Positions 1 through 8,047 are shown, counted from the stretch's first letter. The stretch: DNA of 44,484 nucleotides from Christensenella sp. UBA5327 (GCA_002411105.1 DHQX01000010.1:406-44889); one strand, 5' to 3'. A program made the numbers and translations. The notes: a model not told the origin generated them from the letters alone.

Positions 1-921
1 GACAAGGAGGCGGCGTTCGTCACCCTGTATACGGTGCTGGAGGCCATCAGCCGCCTCATCGCGCCCTTCACGCCCTTCCTGGCGGAGAGCATCTATCAGA
101 ACCTGGTGCGCTCGGTCAACCCGGACGCGCCGGAGTCCGTGCACCTGTGCGCCTATCCCCTGGCGGATGAAAGCCGCATCGACACCGATATGGAGCGCCA
201 GATGGACGAGCTGCTGCGCGGGGTCACCCTGGGCCGCGCCTGCCGCAACCTGGCCAGCCTCAAGGTGCGCCAGCCCGCAGCCAAAATCCTGGTGCGCGGA
301 GTGGCCTTTGATGAGGTGTATGGCGAACTGGCCCGGGACGAGCTGAATGTGAAGGATTTGGTGTTTACCGATGACGCCGCTGCCTTTACCGGCTATAAGC
401 TCAAGCCCCAGCTGCGCACCCTGGGTCCCCGTTTTGGAAAACGGCTGGGACAGGTTTCCAAGCTGCTGGCTGAAACAGACGGCAGCGCTGCTGTGGCCGC
501 TTTTGAGCGGGGGGATAGCCTGGTGCTGAATCTGGAGGGGGAGGAGATCACCCTCAGCCAGGATGATGTGCTGGTGGAAACCACCCAGAAAGAAGGGCTT
601 GTTTCCCAGGAGGAGCGCGGCGTGACGGTGGCGCTTGATACGGTGCTAAGCCCCGAGCTTATCAACGAAGGCTTCGCCCGGGAGGTGATCAGCAAACTGC
701 AAACCATGCGCAAGGACGCCGGCTTTGAGGTGACTGACCGCATCCGGGTGACCTATCAGGCGGACGCGGAGGTGGAAAACGCCCTTTCTGAGTGGGCGGA
801 CACAGTAACTTCCGTGGTGCTGGCCACTCGCCTTGAAAAGGCCTCCCCGCCTGCCGATGCCTTTGCCCAGGCATGGGACATCAACGGGAAGCAGGCGACT
901 TTGAGCGTGATGAAGGCATAG
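1..921 (+). CDS. ileS: Isoleucyl-tRNA synthetase, C-terminal part (5' end outside window)
   Basis: The frame is open from base 1 and ends in TAG at 919-921, giving about 306 residues of a much longer enzyme that charges tRNA-Ile in the cytosol. The visible part starts in the anticodon-binding helical domain (LIAPFTPFLAESIYQNL) and contains the LASLKVRQPAAKILVRG stretch, typical of IleRS C-termini. The last ~150 residues match the tail domain seen in the long, archaeal/eukaryotic-like IleRS type. That subtype call is an inference, because the catalytic HIGH and KMSKS motifs lie outside the window. No intrinsic terminator with a T-run is evident in the 87 bases after the stop. Confidence 0.93.
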   Translation, partial: DKEAAFVTLYTVLEAISRLIAPFTPFLAESIYQNLVRSVNPDAPESVHLCAYPLADESRIDTDMERQMDELLRGVTLGRACRNLASLKVRQPAAKILVRGVAFDEVYGELARDELNVKDLVFTDDAAAFTGYKLKPQLRTLGPRFGKRLGQVSKLLAETDGSAAVAAFERGDSLVLNLEGEEITLSQDDVLVETTQKEGLVSQEERGVTVALDTVLSPELINEGFAREVISKLQTMRKDAGFEVTDRIRVTYQADAEVENALSEWADTVTSVVLATRLEKASPPADAFAQAWDINGKQATLSVMKA

Positions 922-1008
922 CGATATGCTTATCAATATTCGTGTGTGAACCTGCTTCGCGGTTTTCGCCGGGTGGGTTTAGACAAATAACAAGGAGGAA
1001 CCCATATC

Positions 1009-1497
1009 ATGAAACGGATTCTGTCCCTGGCCCTGTTGCTTTCCCTGCTGGTGGTTTTCCCCGCATCCATGGAAACCGATGCGTTCACATCAGCCTCAGT
1101 GAAGGACCACTATGAGGATTTCGCCCTGACCGGTGATGATCTGCTGAAGGCGGTCAACTCATTTTCCGGTTTTTATCTGGTGTCCACCACCAACCCGGAC
1201 GGCTCCCCCAATGCCGGATATTTTATCTATGGCCTGAAGGAACTGAACGGTAAATTTTATGTGCAGCTGGTGTTGGCGGAAAACCAATCCAAGCAAAACC
1301 TGTTGCGTGATGGGCGCGGCGTGGCCGTCTATGCCGCCACCCCTGGCACGGGTGCCGAGGACAAACCCTATGCCGTGGCTGGCGCCCGCCTTGTCTTCAA
1401 TATCATTGAGGACGAAGCCCTTATCAAGGAGTTGGCAGGCGATTCCAAAACCATCCCGCTGTTTGGCGAGGTGACTGCACTTCTGCCCCTGGGGTAA
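1009..1497 (+). CDS. Exported pyridoxamine-phosphate-oxidase-like (FMN split-barrel) protein
   Basis: A 162-residue protein with an N-terminal signal-like segment (MKRILSLALLLSLLVVFPAS, residues 1-20) and a small domain resembling the FMN-binding split barrel of PNPOx-like proteins (FYLVSTTNPDGSPNAGYF, then a strand-rich region and ARLVFNIIEDE). ATG 1009 follows a good AAGGAGGAA site. Members usually act in the cytosol on flavin-dependent reductions or bind F420, FMN or haem; no substrate can be read from this sequence. The predicted export is unusual for a flavoprotein. It could also be a membrane-anchored protein whose hydrophobic segment is not cleaved. It is separated from ileS by 87 bases and followed by a terminator. 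Confidence 0.7.
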   Translation: MKRILSLALLLSLLVVFPASMETDAFTSASVKDHYEDFALTGDDLLKAVNSFSGFYLVSTTNPDGSPNAGYFIYGLKELNGKFYVQLVLAENQSKQNLLRDGRGVAVYAATPGTGAEDKPYAVAGARLVFNIIEDEALIKELAGDSKTIPLFGEVTALLPLG

Positions 1498-1519
1498 AAT
1501 AACAAGGCCCTAAGAGGTT

Positions 1520-1556
1520 CGGGGGATTTCCTTCATGAAATCCCCCGATTCTTTTT
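1520..1556 (+). terminator. Rho-independent terminator after the split-barrel gene
   Basis: An 11-bp perfect stem CGGGGGATTTC (1520-1530) pairs with GAAATCCCCCG (1537-1547) across a 6-base loop, followed by ATTCTTTTTAA. The T-rich side faces plus-strand transcription. It lies between convergent genes. The same core sequence recurs at 38489-38516 and, in variant form, at 5511-5542. Confidence 0.85.
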
Positions 1557-2880
1557 AATTCACCTGAAAGGTCAATGCTTTCTCAAAAGCCTCAATATAT
1601 CCCATATCCTCTTCACTGATGTCGCCTTCCCGCTTGTTGCCAAAATAGTCCCATTGGGGCGAGAGGGTGATTTCCTCAGGGAAAGTGTTTTGCCCTGGCA
1701 TGAAGACAAACACATGGTAGCTCCAGGTGCTGTCTTTTAGCTGGTGCCTGCTGCCGCCGCTTTCAAACTCCATTTCGGCAAAATCCAGGTTTTTTCCGCC
1801 GGAGGTGGGCATGATGCTGCCATAGCGTTCCTGCAGGATGAGGGCGCTTTCGGCGGTTCCGTCATGGGGGATGAGGTCAATGTCCGCCTTGGTGGTCAGC
1901 GGGGAGAGGCTAAGGCGGTTGATCCGCACGGTGCAGTCTTCCAGCTTGATGTCCTTTTGCTCTGTCACCAGGCTGCGCACTTGGGCAAGGCCCAGGTCAG
2001 CATCCAGGGTGAAACGCAACGCGATGACGGAAGATTCCTCCATGGTCTTTTGATAGATGTGTTGGGTGCCGTCAGTCGTCATGGCAATATCCTCTTCCTG
2101 CACCCAGCCGCTGGCATCAAGGGGGGTATAGCCCTGGCTGATCCAATAGGATGGGTCCAGCTGATCCTGGTCCGCGATGGCAAGCTTACTCTCCTTCATG
2201 CGTGACATTTTTTCCAGCCGGTAGATGCGGCCAAGCTCATCCTCATTCTCATCTGGGTAGAGGCTGGCGTCCACCACCACCAGGGGGCCTTTGGGGCGGG
2301 ATATGGCGATGTTCAGCACCATCTCCACCTCCCCTGAAAGCGGCGGGCCATCCACTAACCCTATCATGCCGCCTGTCACCACATTCCGGTCAAAACCCTG
2401 ATCCTCAATGGAAAACAGCATTGGCCGCCAGCTTTCATACAGATCGCTGAAGTTAGGGTAAACCCTTTGCCCGTTGGCGCTGGCAGACTGGATGGACAGG
2501 GTAACGGGTCTATCGGGCTGGGTGTTTTCCGTCACCCAGGAGAGGGCTAGTTTTTCCCCGTCATAGGTGGCGCCGGTGATCTTGACCCGGATGCCATCCT
2601 GTTCTGCCTGGATATTGAGGGGCTGAACGATGCCGGTGAGCGCTTGGCTGGCCTGTTCGGGGCTTCCGATCAGATACTGTAGCAAGTCAGTCTGGGTGAG
2701 GGCCAGGGCGGTGAGGCCAATGGCGATCAGGGCAAAGGCCAGGATGAGGCCTAAGGATAGTTTCTTTTTCACGGGTTTGTCTCCTTTGATGCGGTGAAGC
2801 ACACTGAGGCGGCCTTCCTCGGGGAATGTGACCGGGTCAAGCCGCTGCTTTAGCGCCTGGCGCAAGGCGTTTTCAGTCAT
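1555..2880 (-). CDS. Membrane anti-sigma factor-like protein (DUF4179-like)
   Basis: A 441-residue protein with a short cytoplasmic N-terminus (1-40), a single membrane segment at about 41-61 (after VKKK) and a large extracytoplasmic domain. This layout matches DUF4179-type proteins encoded next to ECF sigma factors; the family name is my inference. Start ATG 2880 is chosen because AAAGGTGGG precedes it and because it overlaps the TGA of the upstream sigma gene by 8 bases, indicating translational coupling. The cytoplasmic stub would hold the sigma factor until an envelope signal changes the outer domain. It is paralogous in layout to the protein at 4033-5460: both share VKKKLSL before the membrane helix, while the outer domains differ. 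Confidence 0.75.
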   Translation of the reverse strand: MTENALRQALKQRLDPVTFPEEGRLSVLHRIKGDKPVKKKLSLGLILAFALIAIGLTALALTQTDLLQYLIGSPEQASQALTGIVQPLNIQAEQDGIRVKITGATYDGEKLALSWVTENTQPDRPVTLSIQSASANGQRVYPNFSDLYESWRPMLFSIEDQGFDRNVVTGGMIGLVDGPPLSGEVEMVLNIAISRPKGPLVVVDASLYPDENEDELGRIYRLEKMSRMKESKLAIADQDQLDPSYWISQGYTPLDASGWVQEEDIAMTTDGTQHIYQKTMEESSVIALRFTLDADLGLAQVRSLVTEQKDIKLEDCTVRINRLSLSPLTTKADIDLIPHDGTAESALILQERYGSIMPTSGGKNLDFAEMEFESGGSRHQLKDSTWSYHVFVFMPGQNTFPEEITLSPQWDYFGNKREGDISEEDMGYIEAFEKALTFQVN

Positions 2881-3379
2881 AGGAAGCCCACCTTTCTGCA
2901 TGGATTTTAAGCTGTTCCAGGGCGGTTTTGAGCCTGCGGTAGTAGCTTGCGCGGGAGATGCCAAGGGCGGATGCAGCGGTGTCGGCGTCCATGCTCTGGT
3001 AATAGCACAGAATAATCACCTGGCGCAGCCTGAGCGGCAGGCGCATGACCTCATCCAGGATATCGCTATTTTTCCCAGGCTCCCAGATGCCTGCCTGGGG
3101 CAGCTCCTCCGGGGTGATCCTTCTGTCGACATGGCGCCACCAGGCGCTGCGGCGATAGTCCTTGCAGGTGTTGATGGCGATGCGGATCAGCCATGCCTTT
3201 TTAACCGGCTCTTCCTTTCCATCAATATCTGATAGCTTCCTGAATGCTTTCAAAAAGGCGTCCTGCACGGCGTCCTGCGCCAGGTGCAGGTCTTTTAAAT
3301 GGACGAAGGATATCCGCATCAGGTCATCCCCGTAGGCCCGGATGAGCCGGTCCAGCTCCACGGCCTTGTTGTCCTCCAC
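2873..3379 (-). CDS. ECF RNA polymerase sigma factor (pair 1)
   Basis: A 168-residue sigma-70 family protein. Region 2 is visible at about residues 8-75 (DLMRISFVHLKDLHLAQDA, AFLKAFRKL, AWLIRIAINTCKDYRR) and the region 4 helix-turn-helix near the C-terminus (LPLRLRQVIILCYYQSM, ALGISRASYYRRL). GTG 3379 is preferred over an in-frame ATG 18 bases upstream, because AAGGGAGGTGAG sits just before the GTG. Its product would direct RNA polymerase to a small envelope-stress-type regulon. It shares the segment SAWWRHVDR with the divergent sigma factor at 3522. Its stop overlaps the start of its probable anti-sigma partner. Confidence 0.9.
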   Translation of the reverse strand: MEDNKAVELDRLIRAYGDDLMRISFVHLKDLHLAQDAVQDAFLKAFRKLSDIDGKEEPVKKAWLIRIAINTCKDYRRSAWWRHVDRRITPEELPQAGIWEPGKNSDILDEVMRLPLRLRQVIILCYYQSMDADTAASALGISRASYYRRLKTALEQLKIHAERWASYD

Positions 3380-3475
3380 GCACTCACCTCCCTTCACCTT
3401 ATTAACGAAGGCGAAGCGATTTTTGTCTCATCCCATGATACACTGTGACAGGTATTATAACCGAGAAATGGAACG

Positions 3476-3494
3476 CGGGGGCACACTGCCCCCG
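3476..3494 (+). other. GC-rich hairpin in the leader of the second ECF sigma gene
   Basis: CGGGGGCA (3476-3483) pairs perfectly with TGCCCCCG (3487-3494) across a 3-base loop. It sits 13 bases before the Shine-Dalgarno AAAGGAGG of the sigma gene at 3522 and has no T-run. The 142-base divergent region 3380-3521 should hold both sigma promoters. AT-rich stretches (TATTATAA near 3453) and TGTGACA near 3445 are visible, but I cannot assign -35/-10 pairs confidently. Confidence 0.5.
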
Positions 3495-3521
3495 TCTATA
3501 TGGGTGAAAGGAGGTGGGCAG

Positions 3522-4043
3522 ATGGATTTTGCAGCGGTACCATGCAAAGTCCGGGAGGAGCGGATCACCCGGCTGATGGAGCGCCATGGCCGGGAGCTTA
3601 AACGCCTGTGCTTCCTGTACCTGAAAGACCTGTCGCTGGCAGAGGACGCGGCACAGGAGACTTTTCTCAAGGCCTATAAGGCCCTGGACAGCTTCCGCGG
3701 AGAGAGCAGCGAAAAAACCTGGCTGACCCGCATCGCGGTCAACGTCTGCCGGGATATGCAGCGCAGCGCCTGGTGGCGCCATGTGGATAGAAAAGTCACC
3801 CTGGAAAGCCTGCCTGAGCCGTCAGATCCCCCCGAGACGCCTGACCCCACCGTGATGGGGGAGATCATGGCGCTGTCCACCCGGCACCGGGAAGTGATTC
3901 TCCTTCGCTACTATCAGGAGATGGAGATCGCGGACATTGCGACAGCGCTGTCCATCCCTGAGGGAACGGTGAAGTCACGCCTCGGCCGCGCCCGGGAAAA
4001 ATTGGCTAAAAAGCTTGAAAGGTGGTATTTCGATGAAGAGTAA
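3522..4043 (+). CDS. ECF RNA polymerase sigma factor (pair 2)
   Basis: A 173-residue ECF sigma factor. Region 2 is at about residues 15-85 (LKRLCFLYLKDLSLAEDAAQ, TFLKAYKAL, TWLTRIAVNVCRD) and region 4 at about 115-165 (STRHREVILLRYYQEM, ALSIPEGTVKSRLGRAREKL). ATG 3522 follows a strong AAAGGAGGTGGG. It lies head-to-head with the minus-strand ECF gene, and the shared SAWWRHVDR segment and identical gene arrangement point to an old tandem or inverted duplication. Its stop lies 11 bases inside the next gene, so sigma and anti-sigma translation are probably coupled. Confidence 0.92.
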   Translation: MDFAAVPCKVREERITRLMERHGRELKRLCFLYLKDLSLAEDAAQETFLKAYKALDSFRGESSEKTWLTRIAVNVCRDMQRSAWWRHVDRKVTLESLPEPSDPPETPDPTVMGEIMALSTRHREVILLRYYQEMEIADIATALSIPEGTVKSRLGRAREKLAKKLERWYFDEE

Positions 4044-5460
4044 CGTGAAGCCCATTCTCGACAGCCAGCTTTCAGGGCTGGACTGGACGCCGGAGGAGAC
4101 CATGAACATGCTCCGGCAGATGAGAGGAGAAAACCAGGTGAAAAAGAAACTATCATTGGCCCTTGTGCTGGCCTTGGCCATGGTGCTGTTGGCGGTGTCG
4201 GCCCTGGCTGTCACGCTGTGGAAGAGCTACTACCACAAAATTGCCCAGAACGAAGGCGATATCGGCTATTTTGATAGCTGGAGCGGGGAAAAAAGGGCGG
4301 AATTTGTGCTGGCGATGCAGGCGGAGGGCATTGAATTTGACAAAGATTCAATAAACAAATTGGCAAGCAAGCATACCACCGATGCCGACAAGAAGACGAT
4401 CGCCACCGGCCTGATTCTGGACAAATATCCCGGCATGCGGGAGGACACCATCACCGCCATCTCCATCCTGGAGGCGGAAAAAGGCCCCCTGCCCGACTGG
4501 AGCATGGAGGACAAGGCTGCTTATACCCAAATGCTGGTGAAAACCAAGACCTTGGGGCATGACGAAGAGATGTACTGGCTACCGGGGGAGGGGGACATCT
4601 CCCAGGAAGAAGCCCTTGAAATTACCAATAAAGCCATTAAAAAGGAGTTTGGAGAAACCGATGAAGGCCTCAAAGCCATGACGCTGTATATAGAGCTGCG
4701 CAGCTACGCCGATCAGAAGGATCACCGCACCTGGCATATATTCTACATGCGCAAGGGTGCAGGGGTCTATGATGAGCCAAGCCAGTACAGCGTGTGGATC
4801 AAGGCTGAGAATGGCGAGGTGGAATCCGTGAGCTCCCCGGCCCGGCAGGCGGAGGAAGCGAAGAAAAACGCAGCGCCGGAGCATATCTCCCAGATGTGGG
4901 ATGACGTCATTGTGGCCTTCCGGGAGGCGGAGCCCTATGCGCTTGATAGCCTGATGACATTGCGGGCCGAATGGACGGATCAATTTGCTGAGATGAAACA
5001 GCACACCACGCACTGGGGCGGCATGTATGACATCATCAAAAACCTGATAGAACAGGACATCCGCATGCCGGAGGAAGGCGCCATATCTGCTAAACAAGCC
5101 TGGGAAAAGGCGGAGGCCGCCGTGCTGGCGCTGCCCGGGTGGACCCAGGAAAAACTGGACATGTTTGGCCGCTTAGCTGAGGTGTACTACTTTTCCAAGG
5201 AGCTGGATAAACCGGTATACCATCTGTTCTACGCACAGAAACGGCACTACTGGCCGGAGTTTGACGGGAAGCCCTCTGATACCTACGAGAAAGATTACCT
5301 ATTGCCTCTTTATGCCCTGTATGGTGGGGACAGCACAGCAGTTCCGCACTATGCCGCCATCAGGCTTGACGCCAAAACCGGTGAACTAACAGAAGCACCC
5401 GTGGTGGGACAATATCAAAAAGGTGTTCCCATTGTGCCGGAGTTTGAGTTAATTCGTTAA
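4033..5460 (+). CDS. Membrane anti-sigma factor-like protein with PepSY-like outer region
   Basis: A 475-residue protein: cytoplasmic residues 1-39, a membrane helix at about 40-61 following QVKKK, and a long outer domain. The outer part has two stretches resembling PepSY-type folds (around ISQEEALEITNKAIKKEF and around ISAKQAWEKAEAAVLAL), each followed by a strand-rich segment. This resemblance is by eye. ATG 4033 has GGTGGT upstream and overlaps the sigma gene stop by 11 bases; an in-frame ATG at 4015 has no better ribosome site. It is the likely membrane regulator of the preceding ECF factor. What the outer domain senses cannot be told. Confidence 0.7.
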   Translation: MKSNVKPILDSQLSGLDWTPEETMNMLRQMRGENQVKKKLSLALVLALAMVLLAVSALAVTLWKSYYHKIAQNEGDIGYFDSWSGEKRAEFVLAMQAEGIEFDKDSINKLASKHTTDADKKTIATGLILDKYPGMREDTITAISILEAEKGPLPDWSMEDKAAYTQMLVKTKTLGHDEEMYWLPGEGDISQEEALEITNKAIKKEFGETDEGLKAMTLYIELRSYADQKDHRTWHIFYMRKGAGVYDEPSQYSVWIKAENGEVESVSSPARQAEEAKKNAAPEHISQMWDDVIVAFREAEPYALDSLMTLRAEWTDQFAEMKQHTTHWGGMYDIIKNLIEQDIRMPEEGAISAKQAWEKAEAAVLALPGWTQEKLDMFGRLAEVYYFSKELDKPVYHLFYAQKRHYWPEFDGKPSDTYEKDYLLPLYALYGGDSTAVPHYAAIRLDAKTGELTEAPVVGQYQKGVPIVPEFELIR

Positions 5461-5510
5461 CCCCTCTTAGAACACATACATTCACTTAGTATTTGGTGTT
5501 CTTTAGGGGT

Positions 5511-5542
5511 TTGGGGGTCTTTCTCAAAAGAAAGACCCCCAA
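5511..5542. terminator. Long perfect hairpin between convergent genes
   Basis: A 14-bp perfect stem (5511-5524 with 5529-5542) encloses a CAAA loop. There is no clear T-run on either side, so it is a weak intrinsic terminator or an RNA-end-protecting hairpin. A second, imperfect hairpin (5461-5475 with 5496-5509, CCCCT...AGGGG arms) lies directly upstream, immediately after the stop codon. Confidence 0.6.
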
Positions 5543-5564
5543 TTGATGCTCTTCCCGTTCTCCC

Positions 5565-7193
5565 TTACGCCTTCACCCACACGCTGAGGCTTCCCGCCTT
5601 GCAGGGGAAGTCCGCCCAGCCGCCCTCATCCAGGGTGATGGGATCGGGGAAGGCGCCGGTCATCTCCCGCCAGGTGGTGTTTGCGTTGAGATCACCCAGG
5701 GTCATGCGTTTAAAGGTGTCGTCCCCATTGGTGATCACACAGGCCAGGCCGCTGTTCTCATGGGCTTCATCGCCCAGGCGCACCCAGCCGATGGTGTTGG
5801 GGTGGTCAAAATAGTCCACCTGCTCGCCATAGGCGTGGTGCAGGCGGGCGACAAGCAGCTTATCCAGGATGTCTTGCTTGCCGGGAATGGGGTGCTCACC
5901 GCCGATGCCGTAGTAATCGCCATAAAACACGCAGGGATAGCCGTCCTGACGCAGGAGGATGAGGGCATAGGCAAGGGGCTTGAACCAATCCTGTACCCAG
6001 CTTTGCAGCGCCTGGCCGGGCTGTGAATCATGGTTGTCCACAAAGGTGGCGCAGGAAAGGACGTGGCGGGCGATGAGGGTGCCGTCAAAGATGGTGCGCA
6101 GGTCAAAATCCTTGCCCCTGTCCGCTGCCTCCACAAAGCGGAAGTGCAGCGCCACATCAAACAGCGCCATGAGTCCCTCGGTTTTTTTGAGGTAGTCGCT
6201 CAAAATGTCATCATCGGCATGCCAGTATTCGCCCACAAAGTAAAGGGGCTTGGGGGCGTTTAAGCGCACATGGCGTACAAACACCTCCATGAAGTTGGCG
6301 TCAATATGCTTGATGGCGTCCATGCGCAGGCCGTCCAGGTCCAGTTCCTTCACCACCCACTCGCCCCAGCGCAGGGTCTCGTCGATGACATCCTTGTTGC
6401 GGTAGTCAATGTTGGCAAACATCAGGTAGTCGAAATTGCCGTGCTCATCGCTGACGTTTTCCGAGAAGCCCTTGTTTTCGCCCAGGATGCGGTAGATGCC
6501 CATTTCGCCTGTGCGCTGGTCAAAGTTGATGCCGTTGAAGTGATGGAAGTTCCACTGGAAGGGGGAATACTTGCCCTGCCTGCCGGGGAAGGTGAACCTG
6601 GTCCAGCCCTCGGCGTCAAAGGGCTCGCTGATCACCTCCTGGCGGTTGTCCGGGTTAACCGTCACCACCTGGAAAACCTCAGACTCATCAGCACCCGCTT
6701 TGTGGTTGAGCACAGCGTCGCCATAGGCCTGGATGCCGTGGCGGTGCAGGGCATCAATGGCGGCCTTCAGCTCGTCTTTGGTGCCGTATTTGGTGCGCAC
6801 AGAACCCTTCTGGTCAAATTCACCCAGGTCATACAGGTCATAGATGCCGTAGCCCACGTCGTTGGTGCCGGTGGCCTTGCAGAAGGGAGGCATCCATATG
6901 CCGCCCACCCCGAGGCTTTTCAAGTGCTCAGCCGAATCCCTCAGCCGGTTCCAGTGCTGTCCGTCATCGGGGAGGAACCATTCAAAGTATTGCATCATTA
7001 CCTGGTTATCGGCTTGATGCTCCCGGGGGGTGACAGGGTTTGACAGCGGCAAGCCCCGCTCCTGGGCGGTCTCCTCGATTTTTGTCTTCAGCGCCGCTTC
7101 CTGATCCTCCGGCAGCGTGTCCCACACTTGTTGATGCAGCAGGGCAGACAGCTCCTGATCCGGTCCCTGCGCTTGATTTTTCTTTCGTGGCAT
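5565..7193 (-). CDS. Cytosolic alpha-amylase, GH13 family
   Basis: A 542-residue glycoside hydrolase that would cleave alpha-1,4-glucans. The GH13 motifs are visible: DAVLNHK (159-165), nucleophile Asp292 in GLRMDAIKH, acid/base Glu322 in FVGEYWH and the third Asp389 in FVDNHDS. The sequence resembles the intracellular GH13_5 bacterial amylases (QYFEWFLPDDGQHW near residue 70). There is no signal peptide, so it probably acts on internal glycogen or imported maltodextrins. The first ~60 residues are a charged extension before the barrel. ATG 7193 is preferred because AGGAGG lies just upstream; an upstream in-frame ATG would start inside the operator. No sugar transporter is adjacent. Confidence 0.93.
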   Translation of the reverse strand: MPRKKNQAQGPDQELSALLHQQVWDTLPEDQEAALKTKIEETAQERGLPLSNPVTPREHQADNQVMMQYFEWFLPDDGQHWNRLRDSAEHLKSLGVGGIWMPPFCKATGTNDVGYGIYDLYDLGEFDQKGSVRTKYGTKDELKAAIDALHRHGIQAYGDAVLNHKAGADESEVFQVVTVNPDNRQEVISEPFDAEGWTRFTFPGRQGKYSPFQWNFHHFNGINFDQRTGEMGIYRILGENKGFSENVSDEHGNFDYLMFANIDYRNKDVIDETLRWGEWVVKELDLDGLRMDAIKHIDANFMEVFVRHVRLNAPKPLYFVGEYWHADDDILSDYLKKTEGLMALFDVALHFRFVEAADRGKDFDLRTIFDGTLIARHVLSCATFVDNHDSQPGQALQSWVQDWFKPLAYALILLRQDGYPCVFYGDYYGIGGEHPIPGKQDILDKLLVARLHHAYGEQVDYFDHPNTIGWVRLGDEAHENSGLACVITNGDDTFKRMTLGDLNANTTWREMTGAFPDPITLDEGGWADFPCKAGSLSVWVKA

Positions 7194-7208
7194 GGTGATA
7201 CCTCCTGT

Positions 7209-7226
7209 TTGTCCCAAATGGGACAA
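7209..7226. promoter_or_regulatory. Palindromic operator in the amylase leader
   Basis: TTGTCCC-AAAT-GGGACAA is an inverted repeat with perfect 7-bp arms. It lies between the amylase -10 box and its ribosome site, where a bound repressor would block transcription start. It is not the usual CcpA/LacI-type cre sequence. The binding protein is unknown. Confidence 0.65.
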
Positions 7227-7229
7227 TTA

Positions 7230-7259
7230 ATTATAACCGAAATGCCTGAAAGACTCCAA
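7230..7259 (-). promoter_or_regulatory. Amylase promoter
   Basis: On the minus strand TTGGAG (7254-7259), an 18-base spacer and a perfect TATAAT (7230-7235) give a start near 7223, inside the palindromic operator. Confidence 0.65.
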
Positions 7260-7318
7260 TTCATTGATGAATTTGCTGTAAAAAATGGGAAAGATTTCAG
7301 CCGCTGAGACCGGCTGCC

Positions 7319-7340
7319 CGTCAATGGGGCGTCAATGGGG
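7319..7340. repeat. Perfect 11-bp tandem direct repeat upstream of the tetR promoter
   Basis: CGTCAATGGGG occurs twice without a gap (7319-7329 and 7330-7340), ending 9 bases before the -35 box of the regulator gene. It may be a direct-repeat binding site for an activator, or a chance duplication. Confidence 0.6.
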
Positions 7341-7349
7341 AGTGTTCTG

Positions 7350-7377
7350 TTGACATCAAGCAGGAAACCGCTACAAT
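7350..7377 (+). promoter_or_regulatory. Promoter of the TetR regulator gene
   Basis: TTGACA (7350-7355), a 16-base spacer and TACAAT (7372-7377). The downstream TGAATACGCTTAAT resembles the operator found in the same position at 8033-8047, so autoregulation is plausible. Confidence 0.8.
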
Positions 7378-7412
7378 GAATACGCTTAATATGGAAAGGA
7401 TGATACCCCTAT

Positions 7413-7970
7413 ATGAACATTGCTGCAACAAGCCGACAGGCGATTCTCGCGCAGGGCCGCAAGCTGGTGATGGAAAATGGAATTTCAGCCATCAGCATGC
7501 GCAGCGTGGCCCAGGCCTGCGGGGTGGCGGTGGGGACGATCTATAACTACTTTCCATCAAAGACCGAGCTGATTGCAGGCACCGTTGAAAGCGTATGGAA
7601 CGACATTTTCCGAACGACTGAGGAAGCGGAGCGCTTGGACCGCTTTACGGATGCGGTGCAGTGGGTGTTTGACAGGCTTTGCCAAAGCCGGGTCACTTAT
7701 CCCGGGTTTTTTACGCTCCACGCCATGAGCTTCGCCCCGCCGGACAAATCCGGAGGCCGCCAGATGATGCTGGATTATTTTGGCAGAATCAAAAAATATT
7801 TGCTGGAAATCCTGGAACGGGATGAAGCGATCAAGCCCGGCACCTTTGGCGAGGGTTTCAGCCCCCAAAGCATGATTGACCTGGTGTTTGCGACGGTGGT
7901 TTCGCTCACCCTCAGGCAGGAGGACGACATCCAGCCTCTGATCGGGCTGCTGCGCCGCGCGCTTTACTGA
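7413..7970 (+). CDS. TetR/AcrR-family transcriptional regulator
   Basis: A 185-residue repressor-type protein. The N-terminal DNA-binding domain is clear (residues ~8-55: RQAILAQGRKLVMENG, SMRSVAQACGVAVGTIYNYF, SKTELI). The remaining ~130 residues form the helical ligand-binding and dimerisation domain, with no recognisable ligand signature. ATG 7413 follows AAAGGATG. The gene is divergent from the amylase and points toward two membrane-protein genes whose promoter carries a TetR-style palindrome, so those genes and itself are the likeliest targets. Control of the amylase is possible but its operator has a different sequence. Confidence 0.9.
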   Translation: MNIAATSRQAILAQGRKLVMENGISAISMRSVAQACGVAVGTIYNYFPSKTELIAGTVESVWNDIFRTTEEAERLDRFTDAVQWVFDRLCQSRVTYPGFFTLHAMSFAPPDKSGGRQMMLDYFGRIKKYLLEILERDEAIKPGTFGEGFSPQSMIDLVFATVVSLTLRQEDDIQPLIGLLRRALY

Positions 7971-8006
7971 CCCCCAAATATCAGTTTACAAAACAGAATA
8001 ACAGGC

Positions 8007-8034
8007 TTGACAGGCATGGCTTTATCGCTATAAT
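8007..8034 (+). promoter_or_regulatory. Promoter of the membrane-protein pair
   Basis: Consensus TTGACA (8007-8012), a 16-base spacer and consensus TATAAT (8029-8034). Sequence around the -10 (CGCTATAATGAA) closely matches the tetR promoter (CGCTACAATGAA). The leader to the chosen start at 8164 is about 120 bases. Confidence 0.85.
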
Positions 8035-8047
8035 GAACGATGTTCAT
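8033..8047. promoter_or_regulatory. TetR-type palindromic operator
   Basis: ATGAAC-GAT-GTTCAT is an inverted repeat with perfect 6-bp arms. It overlaps the end of the -10 box and the expected transcription start, the usual place for a TetR-family repressor. The neighbouring TetR gene is the natural candidate to bind it. Confidence 0.65.

Noticed and set aside
922..1008. Terminator between ileS and the split-barrel gene
   Set aside because: Only weak imperfect pairing is seen around 950-980 and no T-run follows.
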